From NCBI GenBank assembly GCA_905221605.1, contig CAJNDS010002712.1, positions 1 to 64,000 of the forward strand: DNA of 64,000 nucleotides. Reading direction: 5' to 3'. The notes beneath the pieces are model-generated. The model was not told the origin of the DNA and made no database searches. It worked only from the letters and a program-made list of their open reading frames with translations. Shown one piece after another: positions 12,233 to 23,199 of the stretch (within the stretch, counting starts at the first letter, position 1; every line of letters begins with the position of its first letter). The translations under genes were made by a program, and so were the position numbers. This stretch comes from Symbiodinium natans. Taxonomy: Eukaryota > Sar > Dinophyceae > Suessiales > Symbiodiniaceae.

Positions 12233-13152
12233 CGTTCCTACTCCGATTTAGCACCAGAGGACATTAGGTATGCTGCATACCAGCAAAACCTGCGGTAGAT
12301 TCACAGCAGCATTGCAAGTTGTGGGCCCTTCTTGGGGCTGGCAAAGGCAAAGCCAGAATGATTGCACGAACTCTAAGCTGCTAGGCCAATGGAAAGCTAC
12401 AACGTGTCTCCGTAAATTAAGGAAAGCAGCAATTTCTGACATCGCCTCCGGCAAAGTCATCGCTTCCATGGGCATCTGGGTGTTTTACCCTACCGCTTCC
12501 ATCAAAGCCTTTCACACACACACACTCTTCTTCTTCTTCTTCTTCTTCTTCTTCTTCACAGCGAAGAGGTCCCACACACACTCTCTCTCCCTTTCTCTCT
12601 CTTTCTCTTCTGCTTCTTCTTCACGGCGCTGAGGAACTCTCTCGCTCTCTCTCTCTCTCTCTCTACTCTATTCAAAAAAAGCTGTTGAGCCATTCATGAG
12701 GCAAAGAATCAGGATACAGGTGGCGCTGGCAAGGTGGCGGTGGCCAAAGTGGATCAAGTCACTACTGCACTGCGGGGGCTTGTTTGGACCACGACGCACC
12801 ATGTAGCCTCGAGAAGCTTTTGAAGCTTCACCTCGAATTCTGCTATCGTTTGCCAAATTCACAACTGATGTCTATCAGAAAGCCGCGATAAACTTTCAAA
12901 GGCCTCCCAGCCACTTGGCTCTCTCACGCCACTTAGAGAGCCAAAAGACTGAACTGCTTGCTCTTGTGCCGGGTCCTGCGTGCGAAATCAGAGCCCCGAG
13001 AACCCTTACAGATCACCGGCTTCAGGATGCAAGCAATCTTGTGCCTTGGTGTCTCCGGGTTCAGGGTTCAGGGTTCACTTTCGGCTGGGAGAGTACGGGA
13101 TGCTATGAGGAAGTGCCGCAGATGCAGCGGCTTCGGGCAAAATCAAAACAGC
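12233..13152. other. intergenic spacer between the RlmJ-like and CNBD-channel genes
   Basis: The spacer lies between the N-terminal exon of the channel and the stop codon of the RlmJ-like gene. It contains the pyrimidine tract at 12,513-12,665 and no convincing coding segment. Short GGGTTCAGGGTTCAGGGTTC repeats occur at 13,058-13,077. Confidence 0.5.
12513..12665. repeat. CA, CTT and CT microsatellite cluster
   Basis: Successive CA, (CTT)n, CT and again (CT)n tracts, with CACAGCGAAGAGG in the middle. Composition and order resemble the tract at 541-700. Confidence 0.85.
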
Positions 13153-15940
13153 TCATGCTCGAACAGCCGCGCCTTCCAAAAAGCGCCCAAGTTCCCCCAA
13201 CAAGGGTTTCAGAGTCTGGTCCATGTCGGCCGGCGGCCGGAGGACCACCACAACCGACTGCGTCAAAGATGCCCCTGCCTCCGCCGAGCAACCCAACTTG
13301 CAATGAAGCAAGAAGAACGGTGGATGCAGCAAGTGAGGAGGACAATGCTGGCAAGATGTGCAGTAGCTGGTAGCTGCAATCCGGAGACGCCTACGTTCAC
13401 AGCAGATGCGCAAGAGTTCAGAAGCAAGCTGCTTGCCAACAAGGGACAGCAGGGCTTGAAATTTGGAACTCAGCCACCAGTAGGTCTCCAACATCCTGTT
13501 CCACTGCTTCAAGAGAGAGTTAAGCCAATTCGAAGCTCTGACGACAACTAAGACAGGCTACTGATGAGCAACGCCATCGTGGAAGGAGGGGTTTTGCCAT
13601 GAATGCCCATGAATGAACCGACTGTCCAGAGTCTGCAGCTGCGTGTAGAGACTGGCCATCTGATCGGCATTGAAACATGGAAACCAGACCTGGTCACATG
13701 GGGCATAGGGCACGATGGCCCATTCTGGCAGCCATCCAAAGATGCGGGCGAACGAGATGTGAAGAAAGAGGAGAAAGCTGTCAAGGCTTCTCATCCAGGC
13801 CAGATGGAGGTAAAAACAAAATCTTAAATAGTAGCATATGGAACTGTGATCAACTGTGCGAATAGGTGAGCTTGCTTGGCCTGTACGCAAGCAGAATATT
13901 GATCAGACAAGGCGCAGCAACACAATAGCGCGAGGATCGATGCAAATGCCTGGCCGAACAGATCTTGCTGATGCAGTTTCCAGGCAGAATTGAGCCCACT
14001 GTCAACACTTGTGAGGTCAGTACTTGAGCCTTTGGGCAGGTCAACGCCAGCACAGTGCCTCAAAAGAAAGAGATTCCAAGCCGTGTACTCGTTGTACGGC
14101 TCGTAGGGTGGATCCATGAGGATCAATCCGGTGCCCAACGTCTCCTTTCAAAGCCACGCTTGCTTGCAGGAATCCTTGCTCTCTGAGTAACCCTGCTTCC
14201 AGAGCTCTAGGCCCAAAAGCCTTAAGCCCTTGTACGCTGGAAATGTGTAATCCACAATCATGGCCAAAGGTCGTGCACGTGATGAAGAAGCCACCAGTAT
14301 GAGTTTTCCTGAGAGCGACGGAAAGCATCACAGAGAAAAGTCCGAGTCGAACAAAAGCGACACTGAGACAGATAGCTGGACTGCACATGGCCCCATCTTC
14401 ATAGCCTAGTGCAGAAGCCACAATGTACTAATCCTGTTTTTTGTGGATACCTTGGAGAATCGGATCCCTTGCAAAGAGGCTCCCTGAAAACAAGGGCCCT
14501 AGAGTACCCTGATTCAGAACAGCCCTCGAATTGACTATTGCCAGGGGGCAGGAATCAGTCTTACCTTGGAGCCAGCCGTGCCAGCGTCTCTCTCGAAGAG
14601 GGCCGCCTTTGACGAAGTGTGGGGGAAGATCTTTCCCGATATTTCGTAGGTTGAGCTCTCACCTATGCTTGCCACCTTTCCGGTCAGGTCCCTTCGACTC
14701 CCTTGAACCCAGGCCAGAATCATGTCTTGGAATCTTTACTGCTGCCAGACAGCCAGGTCCTTGTACATGGTGCTGGAAAGCTCGAAGCACACTGCCTGTC
14801 ATGCTCGCATTGTGTGCGCCATTGCCTTTGACAGCATTACGGTTGGCCACATGACTCCGCCCGCCCAAACAGAATCGAGTTTCCCACCCGCACAGCTACT
14901 CTTGAAATCTTCTCCGCACTTCCGGAGTTAGGTGCCCCTGTGCAACCCTTCCATACAACCCTGGATAACGTTGTATGGTTCCATGAGTCATCTCAAGGTG
15001 CCTAATGTTGAATTTTCCCTGAGGACTGAGGCCAGCCTCATCCCCAGGCCTCAGCCAGCGACTGGCCAGGGCTGGAGAGCCCAAGTAGTGGCGTAATGGC
15101 CCTCCTCCTGAAGCTCTCATTGCCACGATCAAGAAACAAGTGAAATTGCCATTTTCGGTTCGCAGGGTTTGATAGCGCAGATATGTGCAGACTGAAGCTA
15201 GAGGCACTCTCTGTCGCCCCATTTGTACAGAAGGCAGATGGGCTGTCGCCGGCGCGTGGGTTGGGGTTTGAGAGTGGGGTTTGGAGACGTTTGGAATGTT
15301 TGGAATGTCTGCTTGACTTGGGGAGTAAGTAGGGTTTAAGATGGCTCAAGGCTCACGCGTAGCTCTCAGAGGCGACTCCCTGCAAATGCCACAAAAGGGC
15401 CCCTAAGCTGCTTATGCTGTAGAGCTGAGGTGGCGGCCTTCTGCCTCGTTGTAGCGGCGGAGCTGTGTCATATACTCAGTCAGAATGAAGGACCTCATTG
15501 TGTCTTTGGTCTTTCGGGTGTGCAGGCTGAAGCCTTCATTCTGAGGCAAAGACATGTTCTGTGCCTGGTCAAGGAGCTTGATTCCATGCTCAAAGGTGCT
15601 GTCCTGCAGTGCCTGTAGATTCACCAGGCCAGTCGGTCGGAAAGATTAACTTCTGCAGGAATTAGGAATCAGCTGGGGAGTTCCTTCGCATAAAGTGAAA
15701 CAAGGCCCCAAAAAACGGCTGCTTTTGTGCTTAGCCAACGCAGGCTTGTTGCACCATCCATCGTCAGGTCGTAAACTCCGCGACCTGCATGAGTGTCGAT
15801 GTAGGTGAAACGTCCAGGCTCCTTGCGGCTTCATGCCAACAGCAGGTGGGAAATGCCTTCTGATGGAGCAGCGGTCCTGCGTGAAGGCCGCCAATAGGGA
15901 GATCAAGACCGCGTGTTTGAAACAGTCCTTTGCATTGCGT
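13153..15940 (-). CDS. RlmJ-type 23S rRNA (adenine-N6) methyltransferase, multi-exon
   Basis: RlmJ is a bacterial SAM-dependent enzyme that methylates one adenine of 23S rRNA (A2030 in E. coli). The exons follow the family in order. FKHAVLISLLAAFTQ ends at 15,877. GRFTYIDTHAGRGVYDL (about 15,815-15,765) contains the SAM-binding loop. GIKLLDQA to RRYNEAEG ends at 15,438. GPLRHYLGSPALASRWLRPG starts at 15,104. VCFELSSTMYKDLAVWQQ is at 14,792-14,739. GLILMDPPYEPYNEY has the catalytic DPPY at 14,114-14,103. VWFPCFNADQMASLY is at 13,689 down. The last exon gives VVVVLRPPADMDQTLKPLLG and a stop at 13,153. The strand just before DPPY is only loosely placed at 14.2-14.3 kb, and the extreme N-terminus is missing. 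Each fragment is short, but their order and spacing make the family call strong. Such an enzyme would plausibly act on organelle rRNA; a targeting peptide was not found. Confidence 0.88.
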
Positions 15941-16883
15941 TCTGGCGCATCATCATGTGAACTAAGCAAAGCGAGCCAATAACATTCTTTAAATGAAAAG
16001 ATCCAAAATGTTGTATCTATCCTTGGGGCTGGCGCCTTCGTCATTGCAATTTCTACGCACTGTTTGATTCTATTCGAATCTGCGGACCTCAAATCGTTTT
16101 GTGGCAGTCTCTTTCATCCATCCAAAATCATCTGGGCAAGGCTCCAAAGAGCTACCAGCTTGTGTCAGGTGGTCGTAGCGGCAGGTGGTGAAGCCTAAGG
16201 ACAGACAGCTCCTCGGGCTCTGGGGACTTCATTGCCAGCTCCCGCTAGTGACCCCAACGCACCAGTCAAAGCCGGCCAAGCAGCCGTCAATTCCGTGCGT
16301 AACCATGTCCTTGCCAGACATGTGTCGGACATGAAATGTTGCTGACCAGCGGACCGCCGTGCTATAGCTCAAGCCAATCATTTCAGACGATCGGAGCATT
16401 TCGGCTCCTGGACCACATCCAGGACCCGTGCCCACTGTCCGCCGGCCTCAAGTCTTTCTAGGCCCTCAATTTGACCCATTGTACATGCAACATGAGCTTT
16501 CTTTGCCTTTTGCCTTTCTTGCCTGCGTCGGTTGTCCGTTGCTCGGGGTCTTTACAGGCTTTGCCGAGGGATTCTAACACAACATCTCGCAAACTCCGGA
16601 TAGAAAGGGGTCATCACGCTTTGGGCATCGCCTTGTGCAGAATGTGCTACCGGGGCACATAGCAGACATTGAACAGGCAGTTGTAACCTCACAGGAGGAG
16701 TCTGCATGGAGATTTCCTACGAGCTCCAAACTGTCGCACAACGAGGTACGTACCCGCCATAACATGCTCTTCGAGACCGCGGAAAAACTCAGCTTGGAAC
16801 TCACGAGGTCAGGCTCGAGGTCTTCGTCCCTGGCGAATGGAGCTGAATGCAGCTGAGGCATACAGGGTTCTTAGAAGGATTTT
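15941..16883 (-). other. unassigned, possible 5' exons of the RlmJ-like gene
   Basis: The RlmJ N-terminus (the region before FKHAVL) should lie here. Minus frames at 16,435-16,229 and 16,861-16,574 stay open for 68 and 95 codons, but neither matches the family. The second sits directly after the last PPR exon and could belong to that gene's 3' end. Confidence 0.25.
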
Positions 16884-19800
16884 TCAGGGCTCAGCCGACA
16901 GAGCCGAGTCGGAACACGCGTTTGGCCTCATGTCTTCCAAGAGCTGAAACGCTTGCTGCCAGCGGGCGCCAGCCTCCAGGGTAAGAGCACTCCAGGCCGA
17001 GGGTGGCCTAGGGTGGCCTATAGGGTGTGGATGTGAAGGAGGAAGTAATATCCCAAAAGTCTGCTGACCGACTGGCTTCAAACAACGAGCTTAACTCATT
17101 GAGTTGAAAGCGTTTGAAGATCTGCCTCACACACCGTGATGGCTGTGTTGAAGCTGAACACCTGTTCACATTCTCACATTGACACATTGATCGCAAACAT
17201 GGTGCAATCCGAATCTAGGGACCAGTTGGGGGCGTGCGAAACGTAAGCCTTCGACGGCCATTGCAGCAAGAACTTTTCGCCCATACCAACTACTTCAAAA
17301 ACTCTTTCCGATTCACTCTTCGTCAAGTAGCAAGTCTCTGTGGCATGACCGAGTTCAGTAGGCTTCACAATGCTTCCGGCTGAGGAAAATGTGCTGTCTG
17401 CCGTTTTGATAGTTACATTGATGGCTCCTTGGGTATACACGTCGTTGCAATGCCCTGAACGGACGGGGAGCTGCAGGAGCAGCAGTGAGCGTTCACTGCT
17501 TTAGGAGTTTACGGGTCTACAAGGTGTGTCTGCATCAGTGCGTCTGAAAGCGCCAACTTCACATGTCCAAACTTTTGCAGCCTGTGCGTTGATGCTTCAA
17601 ATGTTTCATCTTAACTATTGCTGAAGTTGGCAAATGCGACTCAAAGACTCAGCATGACTGAGAATGACTCAGAGCTGCTGGTAAGCACGGCACGTCTGGA
17701 CGTAGCTTTCGTACTCGCATCGATTGGAGCAACGACAAGACCTATGAGGCGCATTCCCGATGGGGCATTAGCGCCGCCAGTATGGAGCACTTACAACCGT
17801 CGGATTATTGTCGCATGCTGTTGCATATGCTGGCCACTGCCTGCTGAGATCTGAACCTTGTCTACATTCTTCCCATCCTTGAACTGGGCACTGATGGCCG
17901 TGTTGAACGTTGTCATGTCCGGCTCCACATCCTTGCAACAAGTGTTTGGCATCTGCCAGCCTATTGCACCCAGGAAGGTGATGAGCCATGAGTTACAGTT
18001 ACCTAGAGATGCTCCCAGCCCCTGAATTGCAAACGTGCATCTCTGGCCGCCATTTCCTTGCAGGAGTGCTGCATAAATGAAGCTGAAACCCGACAAGCTC
18101 TGGCAACGGATGCTTGCGTGGGACCTTGGGGGGGGGGGGAGGTCTTGAACACACCTGCATTTGAATATGCCAGGCAAGAGTGGCGCAATTCTTTCAACTG
18201 CTATTTTTGGCGGTGCTCCTCCAGCAATGCCACGGCGTGTGTCCATTGATGATCTGCCTGATCTGCCCTCTCCAGGGCACCAATGATGCTGTTGTAGGTG
18301 ACCCTCGCGACTCATTCACTTGGAGAGGCGAGGGAGTCCAACAGAGCACATGGCTGCCGCTACCGTAGCCAAGAGGCACATCCGGCTGCAGGGTCTTGTC
18401 TTGCATTTGGGCAAAAAGATCTGGCAGCCACAGTGTTAGTGCTGACGATTCGGTGAGAGCTTGAGACTTCACAACTTGAATTGCAACAAAAGAGTGACGG
18501 CTTTCAGGCATCACACATGCTCAAGCTTCGTTTCGGGATTGCTCAGGAATGCTCATCAGGAGCTCGAAGCTTGCTGCACTACCCTTGCAGCTGGGCCTAT
18601 CGCCAGCTCCCACCGCTCGCCGTCGCAGGCGCCGATGACAGTGTTATAGCTCCTCAGGATTCTGGTAAAGCTTGTGCGGCTTTGAAGCTACCAGCGCTGA
18701 CTCCTTCTAGTCTGCCGAGTGAATGTGCTAGTCCAGGAGCCTTCATATCTGTGTGTTCTTTGACAAACTAAATCTTGTTGTCGCAGGTGTTGCCGCAACC
18801 ACAAGCACTCATTTCTGCAGCAAGCGTCCGAACACTGGGCAGCACGTGCGCGCACCTTAGCTTTACAGCAGTTCAATCTGACACCTCGCACTTGGTAGGC
18901 TTCACCATGCTACGAGGACCACTGAACACCGTCAAGATACATCATGGAGGCAAATGTACGCAACGCCTGGGCCCACATTTGTACGTTGCCACAGGCGCTA
19001 GCAGCAGCATTGTAACCTGACGTGCCAGCAGCACTTGTGTTACGATGTAGCCCACATTCACCGATCGTGTGCAGGCACACCCAAACTGCCCATCATTCCG
19101 AGGTGCATATTACATTCGGCTGGAGATGCTCTGATTGCATCTCATGAAGTAACCTCAGCCATGGACTTATGTAGGGATTCAAGGCTTGGTTAGCCTCTTT
19201 CGATGTTGCCGAGTCAACGCGACCCATCTACCAGGTCAAGCCTCCGAGGGTTCAGCCATTCTCTTCCCCAACGTTCCCAGCACATCTTTGCACATCTTTG
19301 CACAGCCAGGCGGCTGAAGTGCCCGTTGCCATTCCGAGCCCTTCGCGCACGCCGAAATCACGGCAGTGTAGGATACCACATCGACCTGCGACTTAGACTT
19401 CAGCACCGATGGAGCTGGAAGTTGGGTGGGAGTCGGGCCCTGCCTGGGCTTGTAAGGCCTGGAGGCATTCCCAGAGGGTCAAGGCCATCTGCCACTCCTT
19501 CTCGCAAGCGCTGATGGCGGCGCTGTAGCCTTCTCAGCTTCTTAAGCCAGGACACGTAAAGAAACGACAACTAGGGGGGGTCTCCTCTCATGAAGCCGGA
19601 ACACAAACAACCCGAATTGTCCTCCAAGAGTTATCGTTTGCTGTCGCTGTCTTGTGGCTTGGGTTCAGGGTCTGCTGTTTTCACTCGTTTGCGGAGGGCC
19701 CCGTGGGCAGGTCTCTGTAAGACTCACCTGCTTCTGCCTATCTCAACGTCCACACGGCACGGTAATTGGTTTCTGTGCCATCATAAGCAGCCAAGCAGCT

Positions 19801-22100
19801 GATGGTGTTGGGAGTGACAATCTGCTTCTGCATCTCAGAAAATACACCTAGCTTTCGGCAATGAGCGGAACTGCCGCTTCTGGCGTTTTTCTACGCTATT
19901 CGATACAGAGCACGGCTCCTTCTATGACAAAACCTGCGTACAAGGTGCACAACGCCATGGACCACTGGGAGCCTTTCCCACAAGCACTGATTGCTGCACT
20001 GTAACCTGTCGCAGATGCTAGACTGACACACGAGCTGCACTTGCTCAAAGCCCGGACTCATTCCAAACTTCAACGGCCAATGACGCTGTCGGTTGCAGTC
20101 TGCAATGAACGACGAAAAATCTTGCAAATTCACTGAAGCCCTCACGTGCCAGGCAACTCACCACAGCAGGCTGGAGCCCAGTCTGCTGGGCACCCCACAG
20201 CAAGGACAGGGCCTTGTCGTTTAAGTTTAAGTGTGTTAGCCTGGGGCATTGCTACTGCAGGGTTTAGGGGCCTGGGGGTTTATAGTGCTTTACTTTACGC
20301 CATTTAGGGTTGAGGATTTCGGCTTGTGGCGGGGCTACAGGCTGTGATGAGGGTCAACGACCCTCGCAGCTCGTGAGTTCGTTTTGGCCATCCATATTGC
20401 TTTTCCAAAACCAAACGGCTTCTTCCCAGCAGCCATCCTTTCCGCATGCATCCAGCGCCGCGTTCACACCTAGTTCAGACATGAACGGACAGCCCCAGTC
20501 TACTTGCGCCACTGAGCCACTCAGTTTAGCCAGGCTGCAGATGATCACAGGCTCGATGCCTGCCCCACAAAGCAAGATTTCAAGAGTTAATCAGCTTTAG
20601 GAGGGCGGGGAGGCCTTGCACCTTCCCCATGTCATCGTGTGCAAGCCCTTTCGGTCCCGACTCCCAACATGATGCCAACATGTCCCGACTACCACTGAAA
20701 CTGCGTTTGGCCTGATGTCATAAGGGTTTGATATCAACTGGTACCGAATCCGGAGTTTTGGTCTTCTACAAACTCGGTTTGGTGAAAGAGTCCCTTCAGT
20801 GCTGGTGGTACGCTTACCCCGCAAACCAGCAATAACACCAAGCGGCCCGCATCATGCCCGAACCGCCCCGAATGACCCTTACCCACTTCCCCTAAACCCT
20901 AAACATCCCTAAACCCTATACTTCTCCCCCCCCCCCCCCCCCCCCAATTTCCCCTTCAAAGCCCCACCCTCTGTTTTTTCGAAGCCTCGCTTCGGCATCT
21001 CGGCCAGCAGAGCCATGGCCCTCTGCCGCTCCGTGGACTGGGCCAGGGCGGTCAGTGCAGAGCCTTGGGCGCCAGTGCGGTTTTCTTGCCCCCGCGCGGG
21101 TTTCCGTTACACCCCGTTGGTTTCCGCTGCGCCGTTGTGCTCTGCAAAAGTTGCATCTTAAGTCTCGGTCGCCTTCTACGCCTCACGCTCTGCTCTTCTG
21201 TCTCAGAGATCTCAGAGTCCACGTTTGGAGCCCTTGTTTTGAGCAAGGTGCTGAAGCTGTAGACGTTTGCCTCGACGCTTCTCGAAGGCATCTCGGCAAG
21301 GAGCGCCCTCGGATGCAGGAGCCGCTTCTGCAAAGCACTTCAAAGCGCTTTATAAGGGCTGTTGCTGCAAGCGTCTGAGGTGAGGACACAGCCCTTTGCC
21401 ACTGACCGCCCTTCTCACAGCTGGAGATGGCCGCCGAGAAGCTGTATACATTCGGCCTGGGGACAAAAGGCTTCACGAGAGAGAGCACAGCAGGGTCTTA
21501 GATGGTCTTAGATGGTCTTAGGATGTCTTAGGTACCCTGACTCTGGTCTATAAAACCCTCTCCTTGACTTCTACATCTTCTATGCAGTCTACTGATGTCT
21601 ACTGGAACCTTTGGCTTGCACTCCGATGTGCTGCCGCCAGGCCACTGAAGGCGCAACAAGGGCATCTGTGCCAGCAGGCTCAGCGCCTGCTGCCACTGCT
21701 GGCCCTTACCACAAGCGCCTAGGCAGCACGGGCTCAGGCTCCGGCTTCCCCTAATACACCTCCAATGCAACATCCGCCAACCCGACTTGAACATTTCGGC
21801 TGCGTTCAGCAAAGCTGCTGATGGTGGTGGTCAGCCCGCCACCTCAGGAAGCAAGGGTGACATTGACATGGACCCTGGCACGCATGCCACTGAATTCGAC
21901 AGCCAATGACATTCCACGATCCCCCGTGTAAAGCGAGGTGCAAGTGGGTTCCAGTTGATCGCGTGTCATCTGCTCCAGGTTGTGCAGAAGCAAACGCCAC
22001 GAGTACTTGCTCGCAGGTTTCATCCCAGCAGCCCGACTAGGGATGCCAGTCGCATGCACTGTTGCCATTCCGTGGGGCACTCCTGCACTGAGTGCCATTC
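16884..22100 (-). CDS. pentatricopeptide repeat (PPR) protein, about one repeat per exon
   Basis: PPR proteins are helical-repeat RNA binders, usually acting in plastids or mitochondria. On the minus strand about a dozen short segments carry repeat pieces, in order: WRLLLHNLEQM (about 22,000), ACGKGQQWQQALSLLAQM (about 21,720-21,660), PNVYSFSAAISSCEKGGQWQ (about 21,455-21,395), NVYSFSTLL (about 21,275), LAQSTERQRAMALLAEMPKR (about 21,050-20,990), NAALDACGKDGCWEEAVWF (about 20,465-20,405), YSAAISACGKGSQWSMAL (about 20,010-19,955), TPNTISCLAAYDG (about 19,800), YSAAISACEKEWQMALTLWE (19,525-19,465), GYNAAASACGNVQMWAQALR (about 19,015-18,955), YNTVIGACDGERWELAI (about 18,645-18,595), YNSIIGALERADQ (about 18,300), PDMTTFNTAISAQFKDGKN (about 17,925-17,865) and RWQQAFQLLEDMRPN ending near 16,920. 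The stop after SALSAEP is at 16,884. Two genes instead of one cannot be excluded. Confidence 0.85.
17174..17440 (-). CDS. hypothetical exon embedded in the PPR region
   Basis: An 88-codon open frame reads GAINVTIKTADSTF, then KSESERVFEVVGMGEKFLLQ and SLDSDCTMFAINVSM. It is not a PPR repeat and lies between PPR segments at 17.87 and 16.98 kb. Beta-strand-like composition suggests real coding sequence, but no family is recognised. It could be an exon of the same gene, an unrelated insertion or chance. Confidence 0.35.
   Translation of the reverse strand: MYTQGAINVTIKTADSTFSSAGSIVKPTELGHATETCYLTKSESERVFEVVGMGEKFLLQWPSKAYVSHAPNWSLDSDCTMFAINVSM
20889..20945. repeat. CCCTAAA-like telomeric scraps followed by a 20-base C run
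   Basis: Three CCCTAAAC-type motifs stand next to a homopolymer of C at 20,926-20,945. The motif equals the plant-type telomere repeat TTTAGGG in the other strand. The location is inside a PPR-gene intron. Confidence 0.8.
21496..21532. repeat. short tandem GTCTTAGATG repeat
   Basis: The unit GTCTTAGATG occurs in two perfect and one or two degenerate copies inside a PPR-gene intron. Confidence 0.8.
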
Positions 22101-22209
22101 TGAGCGAGGGCTGAAGCCAAAATCTTGACACCAGATGCAGCATGGTAAGTGCGAGTGGCGACTTACTGAGTGCTCCTAGCCGCAGAAAGCATGCTGCAAG
22201 CAAAGCCCC

Positions 22210-23003
22210 ATGTAAGCATGCTAACCAAGACCCCGCTCGGAACCCTCTTTGTTGTGAGTTTCATTGGTCCTTTTTGCATGTTAGGCTCTTAAAGCCTTAA
22301 AGCCTACAAGGATGCCTTCATGAACATGTTGCATCAAACCCGCAGCAAGATTCCAGTCCCCTCCAAGCCTGGAACGTGTCACCACCTGCATCTGATCCGT
22401 CTGAGTCCTCCAGGTCCTGCAGCTGCCAACTCCATGGGCATTCTCTTTAAAATGGCGGTTTTAGATTACGGCTCCGTTTTGCGGCAAGCTGCGGCATGCC
22501 TTTATTTCAGCAGGTATTCCAGTCAAACAAACGATCGGGTTGTCTCAACTGTCCCTTCGTTTCGGCTTCATGTTTAACTTTGGTGTCGGTGGCTGGGGAA
22601 CCCCCGAACCCACTGACTGAACCCCCTCATCGCAATCCTCAGGGGATTAACGTCCCTCCTTCTCCTACAGCACGCCTCCAAGTCCAAGAAGTCGGACAGA
22701 AACTTGCCACCCTTCTCACCCGCCGGCTCATCATCGTCCTCATCCTCGCAAATCTAAGCGCTGTTGTGACTACTGTTGTGTCAGTCAATTGCTGGTTTTG
22801 GCCTAGGTTGGCTTCTGGTTGCGGCCCAGCCCATTGCTTTGTACTCACTTCTTCCTTCTTTCTTTCTTTGGGGTGTTGAAAAAAGACCCCCGCGCTACTG
22901 CGCGACCTTCTTCCTTCTTCCTTCCTTCCTTCCTTCCATCCTTCTTCCTTCTCTCACTCTCTCTCTCTCTTTCTGAACGTATTCTTGTCTGTCGGGTCTT
23001 CGT
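22210..23003. other. intergenic spacer with CT tract
   Basis: The spacer lies between the stop codon of the upstream gene (23,004) and the first PPR exon. A pyrimidine-rich run with TTCC and CT units lies at 22,848-22,975. Plus-strand frames here encode Phe/Leu/Ser runs and are not credible. Confidence 0.5.
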
Positions 23004-23150
23004 CTAGTCATTGTCGGTAGGGAGGATCCTGAAGCGCCTCAGACACCGCTCCTCCTCGTCCTCCGACTTCAATGCTTCGGCCTCCGCCTCGCGAAGGCGC
23101 CTGGAGTAGACGACAGCGAGGTAGACAAGCAAAATCCCATGCGCTTGTGC
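23004..23150 (-). CDS. C-terminal exon of a membrane protein, function unknown
   Basis: The minus strand gives a hydrophobic helix GILLVYLAVVYSRRLREAE, then an acidic/basic tail KSEDEEERCLRRFRILPTDN before a TAG stop at 23,006-23,004. A single membrane span followed by a charged cytosolic tail is typical of a C-terminal exon. The gene continues to higher coordinates, but upstream exons are not identified. The stop marks the end of a gene and so helps to delimit the spacer. Confidence 0.5.
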   Translation of the reverse strand, partial: AQAHGILLVYLAVVYSRRLREAEAEALKSEDEEERCLRRFRILPTDND

Positions 23151-23199
23151 CCGTGCCGCCGCACTGTGCCGCCGCAGTGTGCCGCCGCTGGAATGCAGC

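Noticed and set aside
15328-15352. TTTAAGATGGCTCAAGGCTC as a relic of the dinoflagellate spliced leader
   Set aside because: Only the eight bases GGCTCAAG agree with the leader as I know it; too short to claim retroposition of a mature transcript.
22776-23007. Hydrophobic plus-strand frames
   Set aside because: Translations of TTCC and CT repeats in the spacer before the PPR gene.
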